The notes: generated by a model not told the origin, from the letters alone. DNA of 64,000 bases from Bacteroidaceae bacterium (GCA_017447625.1 JAFSNB010000034.1:1-64000), one strand, 5' to 3'; counted from the first letter of the stretch, positions 7,986 through 16,393 are shown. Program-made: numbers and translations.

Positions 7986-9647
7986 TTAAATCTTTTCTAT
8001 AGCATTGTCAAAGTCAGATGCGTGTACCTTTTCTCCGACTATGTCCGGGAAAAGGATTTTCGTCAATTCTCTTCTCCGATTCGTCACATATTGCTTTGAG
8101 GCTCCAATAAGGTTGGCAATGTCTCCAGGCTTGAAATGAAGTTTAGTTAAGAAACATATCCTATAGTCATTCTCCGTCATCAAAGGGTGACGTTCATAAA
8201 GGGTAGAATAAAAGTCAGGGATAAACCTGTTCACTAAGATATAGAACTGTTCCCAATCATCATTGGTTGGCTGTTTGCCACATAATGCCAAAGAATTGAA
8301 ACGCATGTAGCAGGCACTTGTAACTATATTCTCCACATCCTTTTTGTGAGCCTTGTACGTCATTTCTTCCAGCTTCTTATGATGCTCAATGATTATTCTC
8401 TCTTTTTCTTTAACCAAATCCGACAAGTTGTCTCTCGCTGAAGCAAGACGCAATAAGTCAGACTGGGCATTTACAAGTAACTGCTCAGACTCTTTTATGG
8501 CACTTAAACGTTTCAACCTTTCATTTCGAACAACAATAACAGATAGAATGCTTATAAAAAGGAGTGTCAAAAGAAGAAAGCCTATCAACTTGTTTTTCCT
8601 ATCAACCTGTTTGCTCTTCTCCTCTGCAATACGCTGTTGATGCGAATAGTCGTAAAGAGATTGAATACGCTGCGATTCCGTGACAGCCTTCTTGTTCCAT
8701 GCTGAATCATTCATCGTCCTACTGATAACAGCATATTTGGCAACGGAATCCGGATTGCCCTTAATTCTGTACAATTCCGTAAGGCCGTACGATGCTGCAT
8801 CCTGATTGTTGAAATCTTTCCCGCTTTTCAATTCCTTGCGGAAATAATATTCTGCCGAGTCGTATTTTTGAAGTCCAAGAAAGCATTTACCTTTTAAATA
8901 ATAATGTATTTCATAACCCGGTTTAACGTTTCCTGAACTGTCAAACTTGCCGGATTCTTTCTCATATACCTTAATTAGCTTATAAGCATCCGAAAATCTT
9001 TCATGTTTTATTTGCCACTCAAAGATGCCGGATAACGCCTTTGCTGCATCTTTCCGGAATCCATATCTTAAAAATAGATCGTGCGCCTGTTTAGAAACGA
9101 TAAGTACGGAATCATCTTTGCCAAGTTTCTCATAGGCATTAGACTTGAAGCATAAAGCAACAATTGCATTTCTGTTGTCTTTTGCCCTCCATGCGAAGTG
9201 AATTGCCTTGTCACAGATCATTAGCGAATTTGCATATAAGCCCTGTTTAAATAGTAAATATGCCATCTGCCCATAAATACGGTTTAGCAGATAAAAGTCG
9301 CAGTCTTTTGCCGTTGTGTCAGCACACTCTATGGCATCGTAATAGTCCTGGATGGCGGCGGGGGCATCATCCATGTCAGCGTGGGCACGGCCGAGGAGAT
9401 AGTGGGCAAGCATACGGTCGTTGCGGGTGCCGAGCAGACAGGCCGGGCTGTCGAAATGGCGGACAAGGCGGAGAGCCGCACTGTCCGACTTGAAGACTGT
9501 ATCTGCCTGATTCTCTGCCTGCAAGTCCATGAGGGCAGTGCACATCGAGCGGTGATGACGAACGGCAGAAACGATTCCAATAACCGCCGCCACCAGTACG
9601 GCAGCAGCCACCAAATACAAATATCTCTGTCTCTTATCTCCGAGCAT
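7986..9647 (-). CDS. TPR-containing membrane regulator with C-terminal helix-turn-helix
   Basis: The protein has 553 residues from the ATG at 9647; a TTG at 9659 lies too close to the promoter box. Residues 9-27 (YLYLVAAAVLVAAVIGIV) are a first membrane segment. Residues about 70-330 are a helical TPR array (YLLGRAHADMDDAPAAIQDY, YYLKGKCFLGLQKYDSAEYY). A second membrane segment at about 355-375 (LIGFLLLTLLFISILSVIVV) is followed by a coiled coil. The last 70 residues contain ENDYRICFLTKLHFKPGDIA and LIGASKQYVTNRRRELTKIL, a LuxR-like helix-turn-helix of the type found on Bacteroidetes TPR sensors. The TPRs should sit in the periplasm and the HTH in the cytoplasm. It stands at the head of the secreted-protein cluster and may control it; that link is inferred from position only. 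Confidence 0.8.
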   Translation of the reverse strand: MLGDKRQRYLYLVAAAVLVAAVIGIVSAVRHHRSMCTALMDLQAENQADTVFKSDSAALRLVRHFDSPACLLGTRNDRMLAHYLLGRAHADMDDAPAAIQDYYDAIECADTTAKDCDFYLLNRIYGQMAYLLFKQGLYANSLMICDKAIHFAWRAKDNRNAIVALCFKSNAYEKLGKDDSVLIVSKQAHDLFLRYGFRKDAAKALSGIFEWQIKHERFSDAYKLIKVYEKESGKFDSSGNVKPGYEIHYYLKGKCFLGLQKYDSAEYYFRKELKSGKDFNNQDAASYGLTELYRIKGNPDSVAKYAVISRTMNDSAWNKKAVTESQRIQSLYDYSHQQRIAEEKSKQVDRKNKLIGFLLLTLLFISILSVIVVRNERLKRLSAIKESEQLLVNAQSDLLRLASARDNLSDLVKEKERIIIEHHKKLEEMTYKAHKKDVENIVTSACYMRFNSLALCGKQPTNDDWEQFYILVNRFIPDFYSTLYERHPLMTENDYRICFLTKLHFKPGDIANLIGASKQYVTNRRRELTKILFPDIVGEKVHASDFDNAIEKI

Positions 9648-9666
9648 AAACGAATTCAAATCGCCG

Positions 9667-9674
9667 CAAAAGTA
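9667..9674 (-). promoter_or_regulatory. -7 box (TACTTTTG) of the TPR regulator
   Basis: Minus-strand TACTTTTGCGGCG ends 19 bases before the ATG at 9647, giving a very short leader. Confidence 0.65.
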
Positions 9675-9796
9675 GGCATATTTCAGTATTCAGCAAAGAA
9701 AAACACAAAAAAGAAAACGAAATACCTCCTTAAGACCAAGTCGAGACGTACAATGAACCATGAATGCAAGACATAAAAAGCGCTGCAAGCGGCTTC

Positions 9797-9982
9797 AACG
9801 ATAACGATAACGATAACGATAACTACTAAACCTTAACGATAACGATAACGATAACGATAACTACTAAACCTTAACGCTAACGCTAACGCTAACGATAACG
9901 ATAACGCTAACGATAACGCTAACGATAACGCTAACTACTAAACCTTAACGATAACGCTAACGATAACGATAACGCTAACCTT
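9797..9982. repeat. Hexanucleotide array AACGAT/AACGCT with three identical 14-base spacers
   Basis: Reading +, the array is 4 x AACGAT, spacer AACTACTAAACCTT, 4 x AACGAT, same spacer, 10 mixed AACGAT/AACGCT units, same spacer, 5 mixed units, then AACCTT. All blocks are in exact 6-base register. Three further hexamers (AACGAT AACGTT AACGAT) occur at 10344-10361. It is not coding and lies between two divergently oriented genes. Confidence 0.95.
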
Positions 9983-10525
9983 AGCTTTTTAGTGATGGTT
10001 TTCTTGAAGTGTTTTAGAGGTCAATTAATGGAATGATATGTAAAGCTTCGAGACAAGCCTCGGCGTTATCGAAAAGTAATATCTCAATGTTCTTTGCTTA
10101 ACATTCAATTCTTATATAATAGTTTTCCTCAAAAAAAACATCACTAACCTCACTTTTAGGGCTAATATAGTTGCTAATAAGTTAAGCAACAATTAATTAT
10201 AGAAGTGATGTTTGTGGTGATGTTTGAGTGATGTTTTGGCCATTTTGGTGATGTTTCTATGGATGATGATACAAACTGAAAAGAATAATTCGTTGTTTTC
10301 GATAAATTCGATGTAGGAAAAGAGTAACGATAAAGCACAATATCAACGATAACGTTAACGATAATTGTCAACTGCTTCATGGCCTTTGTGAAAATTTTCT
10401 GTATGGTAGCTGCAACTTTTCCATTTCTGCTTACGTCAAAGAAGTAGAAAACAGTCCTGCGCAGGGCAACAAAACAATCGGACTGAAAAGCCGAATAGTC
10501 ATTAACCCCAAAAAAAGAAATCACT
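9983..10525. other. Gene-free A+T-rich stretch upstream of the DUF3836-like gene
   Basis: With the array before it, about 850 bases between the regulator and 10526 hold no credible gene. It contains four copies of GTGATGTTT (starting 10205, 10217, 10228, 10248), one inverted relative (AACATCAC near 10136), a short hexamer patch at 10344-10361 and a CCTGCGCAGG palindrome near 10457. A minus-strand frame across 10174-10596 has no coding character. Confidence 0.7.
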
Positions 10526-10945
10526 ATGAAACTGATAACAATGATCGCAGCCGCCGTAATGATGTGTACGGGACTGAACGCCAATGCCGCTAACAAACAA
10601 ACCAGCCTGCAGCACAGCTACGAATACGATGCCCAGGGACGCATCACCACACGCACCGCCTACGCTTGGAACGGCGAGGACTGGCAGCCCGCCCTGCAAT
10701 GGACCTACAGCTACAACGACAACGGCTATACCGTGGAATTCTCACGCTACGACTGCCGCCACCGCCAATTCAGCGAGCCTACAGAGAAGGTCATTTATGT
10801 CTTCACTCCCGACTCCTCTGCCGCCTTTGTCACCACGTACCAGCGCCAGGAGCCCACAGCTCCGTTTCAGATCACTGAGGACTTCATAGCATTTATGAAA
10901 CAGAAGGAACGGCAGCCACATGAGCTGATAGCCAAGAACCATTAA
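10526..10945 (+). CDS. Small secreted protein, DUF3836-like
   Basis: The protein has 139 residues. The signal peptide MKLITMIAAAVMMCTGLNAN (cleavage near ANA|A) is followed by HSYEYDAQGRITTRTAYAWN, GEDWQPALQWTYSYNDNGYT and VEFSRYDCRHRQFSEP. The YxYDxxGRIxxRTxYxWN...WxPxxxWxYxY pattern is what I recall of DUF3836, a small exported Bacteroidetes family with RHS/YD-like strands; the exact assignment is not certain. No enzymatic residues are evident. It is followed by a strong hairpin terminator and then by a separately promoted GH30 gene, so it appears monocistronic. Confidence 0.65.
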   Translation: MKLITMIAAAVMMCTGLNANAANKQTSLQHSYEYDAQGRITTRTAYAWNGEDWQPALQWTYSYNDNGYTVEFSRYDCRHRQFSEPTEKVIYVFTPDSSAAFVTTYQRQEPTAPFQITEDFIAFMKQKERQPHELIAKNH

Positions 10946-10966
10946 CCCCAATTTCATAAAAACTCA

Positions 10967-11010
10967 CCGGGCAGCCATCCGCGAGGACAGCTGCCCGGAT
11001 TTGTAATTAA
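10967..11010 (+). terminator. Terminator after the DUF3836-like gene
   Basis: CCGGGCAGC and GCTGCCCGG form a perfect 9-bp GC-rich stem about 20 bases after the stop, followed by ATTTGTAATTAATTTG. Confidence 0.7.
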
Positions 11011-11045
11011 TTTGAGTATTTTTTTGTGCAATAGGGATAAATCAC

Positions 11046-11053
11046 TACCTTTG
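11046..11053 (+). promoter_or_regulatory. -7 box (TACCTTTG) of the GH30 gene
   Basis: TACCTTTGTCGCGG lies 47 bases before the ATG at 11101. Confidence 0.6.
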
Positions 11054-11100
11054 TCGCGGATTCGGCCACCCCCGTCCCCTCAACAATAAACTCCTCGGAC

Positions 11101-13581
11101 ATGAAACATCTGTTTATATCTATATGTTGCCTGATTAGCTGCATAGTATTCGGGCAGACCAGCTTTTCTGAGCCTACGACATTGTATCTCATGCACAGCA
11201 GCGGTAACCACTTAGAGATGGGCACCGACAACGGCGGATGGATAGAGCTGCCCACGAAAAGCAGTCCGCAGAAGATGACTATAATTCCGGCCGGTGAGGG
11301 TTATTACAACATCGAGGCAGAGGGCAAAGGGCTGTATCTCTCGCTCTCCGGAGCGTGGAATTCGCTGTTCGTCGATGACGCGTCGGCGGATGCGGCCCAG
11401 TGGACAATAGAGCAGGCTTCTGGGCAGTTTGTGAAGCTGCGCTGCAAGGCTAACAGTAAATATCTGGGTACGGACAGCAACGACGGCCACCAGAAGGTCT
11501 ATACGGACAAGAGCGGCTCGGACATGAAGCACCAGTGGTACTTCAGCGACAACGTGCGGCAGACGCCTCCCGCCGACACCCTGCGCTATATGGTTGTTCC
11601 GCAGGTGGTGCGCCAGCATTTCGACGGCTGGGGTGTGTCGCTCTGCTGGTGGGCCGGACAGTGCGGCAAGTGGCCTGACAGTAAGATTGACGAGATCATA
11701 ACGTGGCTCACCAGTCCCACGGGCCTCAACTACAGCCATTTCCGTTATAACATAGGTGGGGGAGACGACCCCGAGAACCGCAACTGCGACCAGCATCACA
11801 TGGGGCGCGGCAAGGGTCTGCGCGCAGAGATGGAGGGGTTCAAGGATTTCAGCGGTGACGAATACCACTGGGATCGCGATGCCGCTCAGCGCAAGATCAT
11901 GCTGAAGATCAAGGAGAAGCGTCCAGATGCCGTGTTCGAGGCATTCAGCAACTCCTGCCCTTATTACATGACCTACAGCGGCTGCGTCAGCGGCAACACC
12001 GACGGTGGCAAGGACAACCTGCGGCCGGAGTTCTACGAGGAGTTTGCCCACTATCTCGTTGACGTCTGCAAGCATTACAAGGATGAGTACGGCATAGAGT
12101 TCAAGACGCTGGAGCCGTTCAACGAGTCCGTAACCAGCTTCTGGTATGCCAACGGCCCGCAGGAGGGCTGCCACTTCGACTTCGAGTCACAAATCAGTTT
12201 TGTGCGCGTTCTGGCGCCTATTCTGGAGGAGTCGGGTCTCAACACAGTTATCGCAGCTGCCGACGAGACCAACGTGGGTCTGGCCGTGGATGGCTTCAAG
12301 CGCTTTATAGCCGACGGCGCAGACCAGTTTGTGGGGCAGTGGAACACTCACACCTACTCGGGCAGCAACGTGGATCGCGCCCGCTTCGCCCAGCTTGCTC
12401 ACCAGACGGGCAAGGATCTGTGGATGAGCGAGACCGGCAGCGGCGGCAACGGCATAGCCGGCAATCTGGCTATGGCCCAGCGCCTGATAGACGATATGCG
12501 GTATATCCAGCCGGAGGCGTGGATTGACTGGCAGTACATGGAGGAGGCCAACGACCAGTGGTGCACTATACGCGGCAGCTTTGCCGACCAGACATACTCC
12601 AAGGTGAAGAACTTCTACGTGCGGCAGCAGTGCTCGCGCTTCATCAAACGAGGCTACGACATCGTCACGTCGCTCTGCCCGCAGTCGTTGGCTGCAGTCA
12701 ACGCAGCCCGCGACACGCTGGTGCTGGTGGCTCTGAACGAGGGGGCTGCAGGCGCTCACGTCATAGACCTCTCACTGTTCGCCGAACGGCCCGTGCGCAG
12801 TACCATCCGCGCCTACCGCACATCTCCCAACGAGAACCTCACCGGAGCCCAGAGCAGCGTGAAACTAAACGGCAGCACGCTCACCCTCGCTATGCCCTCG
12901 CAGAGCATCACCACACTCGTTATCCCTCTGCGTTCGGAGGAGGTGGATATCGACAACCTCCTGACCGACGGCTGCGACTACCTCATAGTCCCGCGTCAGG
13001 AGACCACCCGCGCCGTGTCAGCCACTAGCAGCAAGGTGACGCTCGAGGACATAGACTACGGCGAAGCCCAGCGCTGGCGCCTCACGGTGGAGTCAAACGG
13101 CACTTACAGCTTCCAGAACGCCCTCGGACTGCGTCTCACAGCCCATCGCGGCTCGAACAGCTCATCGCTCACCGCCGTGAAGAACAAAACCAGCGAGCAG
13201 GGCTTCTACATAGACGAAGTGGATTACCCCTACTTCAAGATTCTGGCCAGCCGCGGCCGCAGTCACGGCCTCGACCTTGCTAACGCTTCATCCAACGCCG
13301 GCACCACTGTGGACATCTGGCAGTATGCTGATAACAACACCACGCCGACTCACCGCCAGTGGATGCTCGTTCCGCTCAAGACTATTGCAGAAGCAAGCGG
13401 GATCAAAGAACTCAACGAGAAGATGGTAAATAATAGATCTGCAAGCAGTAATTCGGTCTATGACCTCAGCGGACGCCGTGTTAGCGGTTCAAATTCCAAG
13501 TTTCAGTGTTCAGGGCTCCCGAAGGGAATTTACATCGTAAACGGCAAAAAAGTAGTGATAAAGACGGGTTCTATAAATTAG
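11101..13581 (+). CDS. Secreted GH30-family glycoside hydrolase flanked by two ricin-type lectin domains
   Basis: The protein has 826 residues with signal peptide MKHLFISICCLISCIVFGQ. Residues about 25-150 form a beta-trefoil-like domain (YLMHSSGNHLEMG, YNIEAEGKGLYLSLSG, VKLRCKANSKYLGT). The catalytic barrel starts at FDGWGVSLCWWAGQCGKW; the acid/base is probably Glu338 in LEPFNESV and the nucleophile Glu444 in WMSETGSGG, the GH30 pattern, closest in my memory to the beta-1,6-galactanase-like subgroup. A beta-sandwich accompanies the barrel, and a second ricin-like domain lies at about 640-780 (WRLTVESNGTYSFQNALGLR, FKILASRGRSHGLDLANASS). The tail VYDLSGRRVSG...GLPKGIYIVNGKKVV resembles that of the 491-2488 protein and contains a heptad patch. 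It probably cleaves a host or plant glycan outside the cell; the exact substrate cannot be told. Confidence 0.85.
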   Translation: MKHLFISICCLISCIVFGQTSFSEPTTLYLMHSSGNHLEMGTDNGGWIELPTKSSPQKMTIIPAGEGYYNIEAEGKGLYLSLSGAWNSLFVDDASADAAQWTIEQASGQFVKLRCKANSKYLGTDSNDGHQKVYTDKSGSDMKHQWYFSDNVRQTPPADTLRYMVVPQVVRQHFDGWGVSLCWWAGQCGKWPDSKIDEIITWLTSPTGLNYSHFRYNIGGGDDPENRNCDQHHMGRGKGLRAEMEGFKDFSGDEYHWDRDAAQRKIMLKIKEKRPDAVFEAFSNSCPYYMTYSGCVSGNTDGGKDNLRPEFYEEFAHYLVDVCKHYKDEYGIEFKTLEPFNESVTSFWYANGPQEGCHFDFESQISFVRVLAPILEESGLNTVIAAADETNVGLAVDGFKRFIADGADQFVGQWNTHTYSGSNVDRARFAQLAHQTGKDLWMSETGSGGNGIAGNLAMAQRLIDDMRYIQPEAWIDWQYMEEANDQWCTIRGSFADQTYSKVKNFYVRQQCSRFIKRGYDIVTSLCPQSLAAVNAARDTLVLVALNEGAAGAHVIDLSLFAERPVRSTIRAYRTSPNENLTGAQSSVKLNGSTLTLAMPSQSITTLVIPLRSEEVDIDNLLTDGCDYLIVPRQETTRAVSATSSKVTLEDIDYGEAQRWRLTVESNGTYSFQNALGLRLTAHRGSNSSSLTAVKNKTSEQGFYIDEVDYPYFKILASRGRSHGLDLANASSNAGTTVDIWQYADNNTTPTHRQWMLVPLKTIAEASGIKELNEKMVNNRSASSNSVYDLSGRRVSGSNSKFQCSGLPKGIYIVNGKKVVIKTGSIN
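13488..13515. repeat. Four degenerate heptads in the C-terminal tail of the GH30 enzyme
   Basis: TTCAAAT, TCCAAGT, TTCAGTG, TTCAGGG follow in register and encode the loop between SGRRV and GLPKGIYI. Confidence 0.5.
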
Positions 13582-13722
13582 CTTTGAGTTGCTCTTAGGC
13601 TAATTTTCGGGCAAATTTGCCTTCAAGCCCGCCGAAGCGTTGCGGACTACGGTTCAAGGGATTGGAGACAAATATGTCGAAAAGAGGCAATAGCAAACAA
13701 AGATAATTCATAGAGAATTTGT

Positions 13723-13741
13723 TAATTAATAGAACCCACCT
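13723..13741. repeat. 19-base motif also present at 19811-19829
   Basis: TAATTAATAGAACCCACCT occurs identically here and directly upstream of the TIGR02757-type gene. Confidence 0.6.
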
Positions 13742-13749
13742 AATTTGAA

Positions 13750-13777
13750 GATGTGTCAGGACAAGCCCTGACACATC
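13750..13777 (-). terminator. Hairpin overlapping the end of the first coiled-coil gene
   Basis: GATGTGTCAGG pairs perfectly with CCTGACACATC. On the minus strand the stem includes the last codons and stop of the gene ending at 13756. No T-run follows, so it may protect the 3' end rather than terminate. Confidence 0.5.
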
Positions 13778-14403
13778 CTCAATAAGCCGTAAAAGAGAAA
13801 AGCAATTATGATGAAAATTATAAAGCCTCTGGTATTTTTTTTATCATCCAGATCCCGTTGCCGGATCAGTTTCTCTCTGTTATCTTTCATTCGCTGCCCT
13901 ATCTCGTTGAGGAGTTCGACAGCTTCAGGGGCGGTGTCTTTTATGTAGATTTTGGCAACTTTTTGTGCCCTCTCTATCAGCATCTCGCGCAAGCCCAGTT
14001 CAGAGCTTTTGGAGGTGTCACTTTTCCAGTCTATCTCCTGGATATAGTCGTAGTTGATGTCGAACGTACGCACAAACAGCTCAAAGTTCTCCTTGTCCGT
14101 AGGCACCTGCCATTGCTTTATGGCCTTGAATATTTTGCCCTTCTTGCTCTTGTTGTCTTCCTCGAATTTGTGTAACAAGTCGAGTATGGCATCACCGCGT
14201 TTGGACTTGGCCAAAGCCCAGAGCTTTTCTTCCTCTTCCTTTCTTTCTTTCTCCCAGCGTATGCTGTCTTCGTGATCTATACGCGCTTCTTCGGCTGCAA
14301 GTCGTGCCTCAGCAGCCTGTCGTCTGTGCCATTCTGCTTGTTCGGTTGCTTCTGCTGCGCGGCGTTTCTCGCGCTCTCCTTCTTCGCTACTGAATAGTCC
14401 CAT
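13756..14403 (-). CDS. Coiled-coil protein with C-terminal membrane anchor, paralogue 1
   Basis: The protein has 215 residues. It begins MGLFSSEEGEREKRRAAEAT and has a highly charged coiled coil to about residue 60, a conserved middle with RGDAILDLLHKFEEDNK and AIKQWQVPTDKENFELFVRT, then FDINYDYIQEIDW, and a C-terminal membrane segment (GFIIFIIIAFLFYGLL, about 193-208). There is no signal peptide, so the bulk should be cytoplasmic with a tail anchor. The adjacent upstream gene at 14470-15093 is clearly a paralogue over the full length. Function is unknown; the pattern suggests a scaffold or membrane-linked adaptor. The stop codon lies in a perfect hairpin. Confidence 0.75.
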   Translation of the reverse strand: MGLFSSEEGEREKRRAAEATEQAEWHRRQAAEARLAAEEARIDHEDSIRWEKERKEEEEKLWALAKSKRGDAILDLLHKFEEDNKSKKGKIFKAIKQWQVPTDKENFELFVRTFDINYDYIQEIDWKSDTSKSSELGLREMLIERAQKVAKIYIKDTAPEAVELLNEIGQRMKDNREKLIRQRDLDDKKNTRGFIIFIIIAFLFYGLLRMCQGLS

Positions 14404-14410
14404 AGTGATT

Positions 14411-14475
14411 ATATTGAAAATTGAAAATTATGAATTGAGAATTGTGAATTATGAATTAAGAATTATGGATTAGTT
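14411..14475. repeat. Heptad array (ATTATGA/ATTGAGA-type)
   Basis: Eight units starting ATT (ATTGAAA, ATTATGA, ATTGAGA, ATTGTGA, ATTATGA, ATTAAGA, ATTATGG, ATTAGTT) are in exact 7-base register between the two paralogous coiled-coil genes, reaching into the stop codon of the upstream one (14470). Confidence 0.85.
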
Positions 14476-15093
14476 TTCACACATTGCCATTAATCCCACT
14501 ATTAAAAATAAGAGAACCCCGAAACCAATAGACAATTTCATTAAGCGTTTTGACTGCTCTTTCTCCTTCTGTATTTTCTGTTCAACTTCTTCCAGCAGCT
14601 CCATTGTTTCGTTGACTTTCCCCCTCAGATGAATTCTTTCCACCTTCCTGGCTTTCTCAACCAACATATCGCGCAAGCCTACACTGTCATGAACCCATTG
14701 GCCATTGTCTTCCCAATCCAACTCCTTGAAATAGTCGTAGTTGATATTGAACGTCTGCACAAACAGCTCGAAATTCTCCTTGTCAGTAGGCACCTGCCAT
14801 TGCTTGATGGCTTCGGCTTCTTCGCCGTTCTTGCGCTTACCCTCCTCCTCGTATTTGTGTAACAAGTCAAGGATAGCATCGCCTCGCCCGGACTTGGTCA
14901 TAGCCCTCAGTTGGGCTTTCTCTTCACGACGTTGCTCTTCCCAGCGTATGCTGTCTTCGTGTTCAAGCTGCGCCTCTACTTCCTTGAGTTTGGCCTCAGC
15001 CGCCTTGCGTCTGTGCAATTCTGATTTTTCGGTGGCTTCTGCTGCGCGGCGTTTCTCGCGCTCTTCTTCTTCGTTGTCAAAAAACAGTCCCAT
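14470..15093 (-). CDS. Coiled-coil protein with C-terminal membrane anchor, paralogue 2
   Basis: The protein has 207 residues and the same plan as the gene at 13756-14403: MGLFFDNEEEEREKRRAAEA, a charged coiled coil (KLKEVEAQLEHEDSIRWEEQ), the shared core RGDAILDLLHKYEEEGK, QWQVPTDKENFELFVQTFNI, NYDYFKELDW, and a C-terminal membrane segment (LSIGFGVLLFLIVGLMAM). The high similarity of the cores indicates a tandem duplication followed by divergence of the C-terminal third. No known domain is recognised. The regulator-like gene at 15242-16096 lies upstream on the same strand; a joint role is inferred only from position. Confidence 0.75.
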   Translation of the reverse strand: MGLFFDNEEEEREKRRAAEATEKSELHRRKAAEAKLKEVEAQLEHEDSIRWEEQRREEKAQLRAMTKSGRGDAILDLLHKYEEEGKRKNGEEAEAIKQWQVPTDKENFELFVQTFNINYDYFKELDWEDNGQWVHDSVGLRDMLVEKARKVERIHLRGKVNETMELLEEVEQKIQKEKEQSKRLMKLSIGFGVLLFLIVGLMAMCEN

Positions 15094-15241
15094 GATGTTT
15101 TGTATTTAAATAATGTTGTTAGATAATATGCAATTGACTGTGCGAAGGTAGTGAAAGGATATAAACAGTGCAAACAAAGTTTGATTCAATATGTTTCAAA
15201 CCTTGTTTCAAATTGGTTCAAATGCAATAAGCGTCTGATAT

Positions 15242-16096
15242 TTAGTGGCGCAGCTGTTCGAGATAGCTGAGATTGGAGAGGTCACATTCGGTGGCTATGC
15301 GCTGCCATACAAGGCGGGTAGAGTCGGACATATTGAGGTCAAGGCGGTAGATGCCGAGGAAGGTGTAGGTGGTGTCAGTCAAGCCCTTCATGAAGGTTAT
15401 GCGCAGCTCTCTGAAGGATGTAGCCCGAAGGTAGTTGTCGGCATTGCGTGTGACCATAACCTTGAGCGAGGCTTCCGAGGTGTCGGCTGGCTGCCAGAAC
15501 TCGGTGATGGTTGGCATAAGGCTGTCGGCATTGCCCTCGTTGTGCCAATTGGGGTGCTGGTACTCAGGTCCCCACAGTATTATGCCCGTGTGGTGTGGCA
15601 GCGGCTGACTCCAAGGGTTTTCACTGTCTTTTATGCCGAAGAGTTGCAAGTAGGCATCGGTGGTGGCAAAAGTCTGACCAGAATGGAGGATGTAGGCCGA
15701 TGACGTACTGTTGCCCCTGAACAGACGAGGCAGGACGAGAAAGGCTGCAACAATAAAGATGAGAGCGACCACTCCCAGCAGACCTGTTCTTACTACTCCC
15801 ATCCGCTTCCTAACCGGTGAGGGGCTGGGCTCCGGCGTGGCGTTGTTGCAAAAATCGTCCCAGTCCTTGCTTCCTACGAACTGTGCCAGCACGTCCAAGG
15901 TGCTGCGTCGTGGCATACTGTCGCTATTGACATAGCCCCAAATGCGCTTCAGGGTGCTCGCGCTTATATGTTGCCCTTGACGCTCCAATAGCAATTGCGA
16001 CAGGAAATCGAAGTCCTTGGGTGTGTGCATTTTACGTGAGGCCACTGTCTCAATGGCTTCGCATAACCGCTCAATATGATTCTCGTTTTCTACCAA
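15242..16096 (-). CDS. Membrane protein with N-terminal DNA-binding-like domain
   Basis: The frame is open from 16171, but the promoter box at 16131-16138 excludes the first codons; the first usable start is a TTG at 16096 (TTG GTA GAA AAC), giving 284 residues. The N-terminus (HIERLCEAIETVASRKMHTP, KDFDFLSQLLLERQGQHISA, STLKRIWGYV) has the look of a helix-turn-helix found on Bacteroidetes regulators, followed by RRSTLDVLAQFVGSKDWDDF. One membrane segment (GLLGVVALIFIVAAFLVL) lies near residue 110. The C-terminal 150 residues (SGQTFATTDAYLQLFGIKD, PHHTGIILWGPEYQHPNWHN) should be periplasmic. I infer a one-component transmembrane regulator or anti-sigma-like protein; function is unproven. The TTG start is unusual and less certain. 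Confidence 0.65.
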   Translation of the reverse strand: MVENENHIERLCEAIETVASRKMHTPKDFDFLSQLLLERQGQHISASTLKRIWGYVNSDSMPRRSTLDVLAQFVGSKDWDDFCNNATPEPSPSPVRKRMGVVRTGLLGVVALIFIVAAFLVLPRLFRGNSTSSAYILHSGQTFATTDAYLQLFGIKDSENPWSQPLPHHTGIILWGPEYQHPNWHNEGNADSLMPTITEFWQPADTSEASLKVMVTRNADNYLRATSFRELRITFMKGLTDTTYTFLGIYRLDLNMSDSTRLVWQRIATECDLSNLSYLEQLRH

Positions 16097-16130
16097 AGTA
16101 TTCCTTTTGTGATTTCTATTTTGCGGTGCA

Positions 16131-16138
16131 AAAATACA
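16131..16138 (-). promoter_or_regulatory. -7 box (TATTTTTG)
   Basis: Minus-strand TATTTTTGCACCG lies 35 bases before the TTG start at 16096 and decides against the upstream in-frame codons. Confidence 0.6.
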
Positions 16139-16353
16139 AATAATATGTCTGTTCGCAGCATTTTTACTCAAAAATATACATCTTTAGCTGAAAACTACGA
16201 CTGCAAGGGAAACTCATCAAAGCTATCCTTGTATGGCCTGTTTTGGAGAAGATAAAAGACAGCCTGACAGTGTTGCGGTGCTCATAGGCTTCGTTTTATT
16301 GATTTACGGCCGCAAATTTACAACTTTTCGGGGAATCTAACTCATTCCTTATG

Positions 16354-16393
16354 TAAAAAAATGTCCCCGCCGCGTCATCGCGACGCAGCGGGG
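16354..16393 (-). terminator. Strong rho-independent terminator of the 16459-16959 gene
   Basis: CCCCGC(T)GCGTC and GACGCGGCGGGG form a long GC-rich stem, followed on the minus strand by ACATTTTTTT. Confidence 0.85.

Noticed and set aside
9797..9982. CRISPR array
   Set aside because: The units are 6 bases with identical 14-base spacers; there are no variable spacers and no cas genes in the window.
10174..10596. 140-codon minus-strand frame in the gene-free region
   Set aside because: Its codons run through repeated GTGATGTTT boxes and A/T-rich DNA and overlap the start of the DUF3836-like gene; composition is not coding-like.
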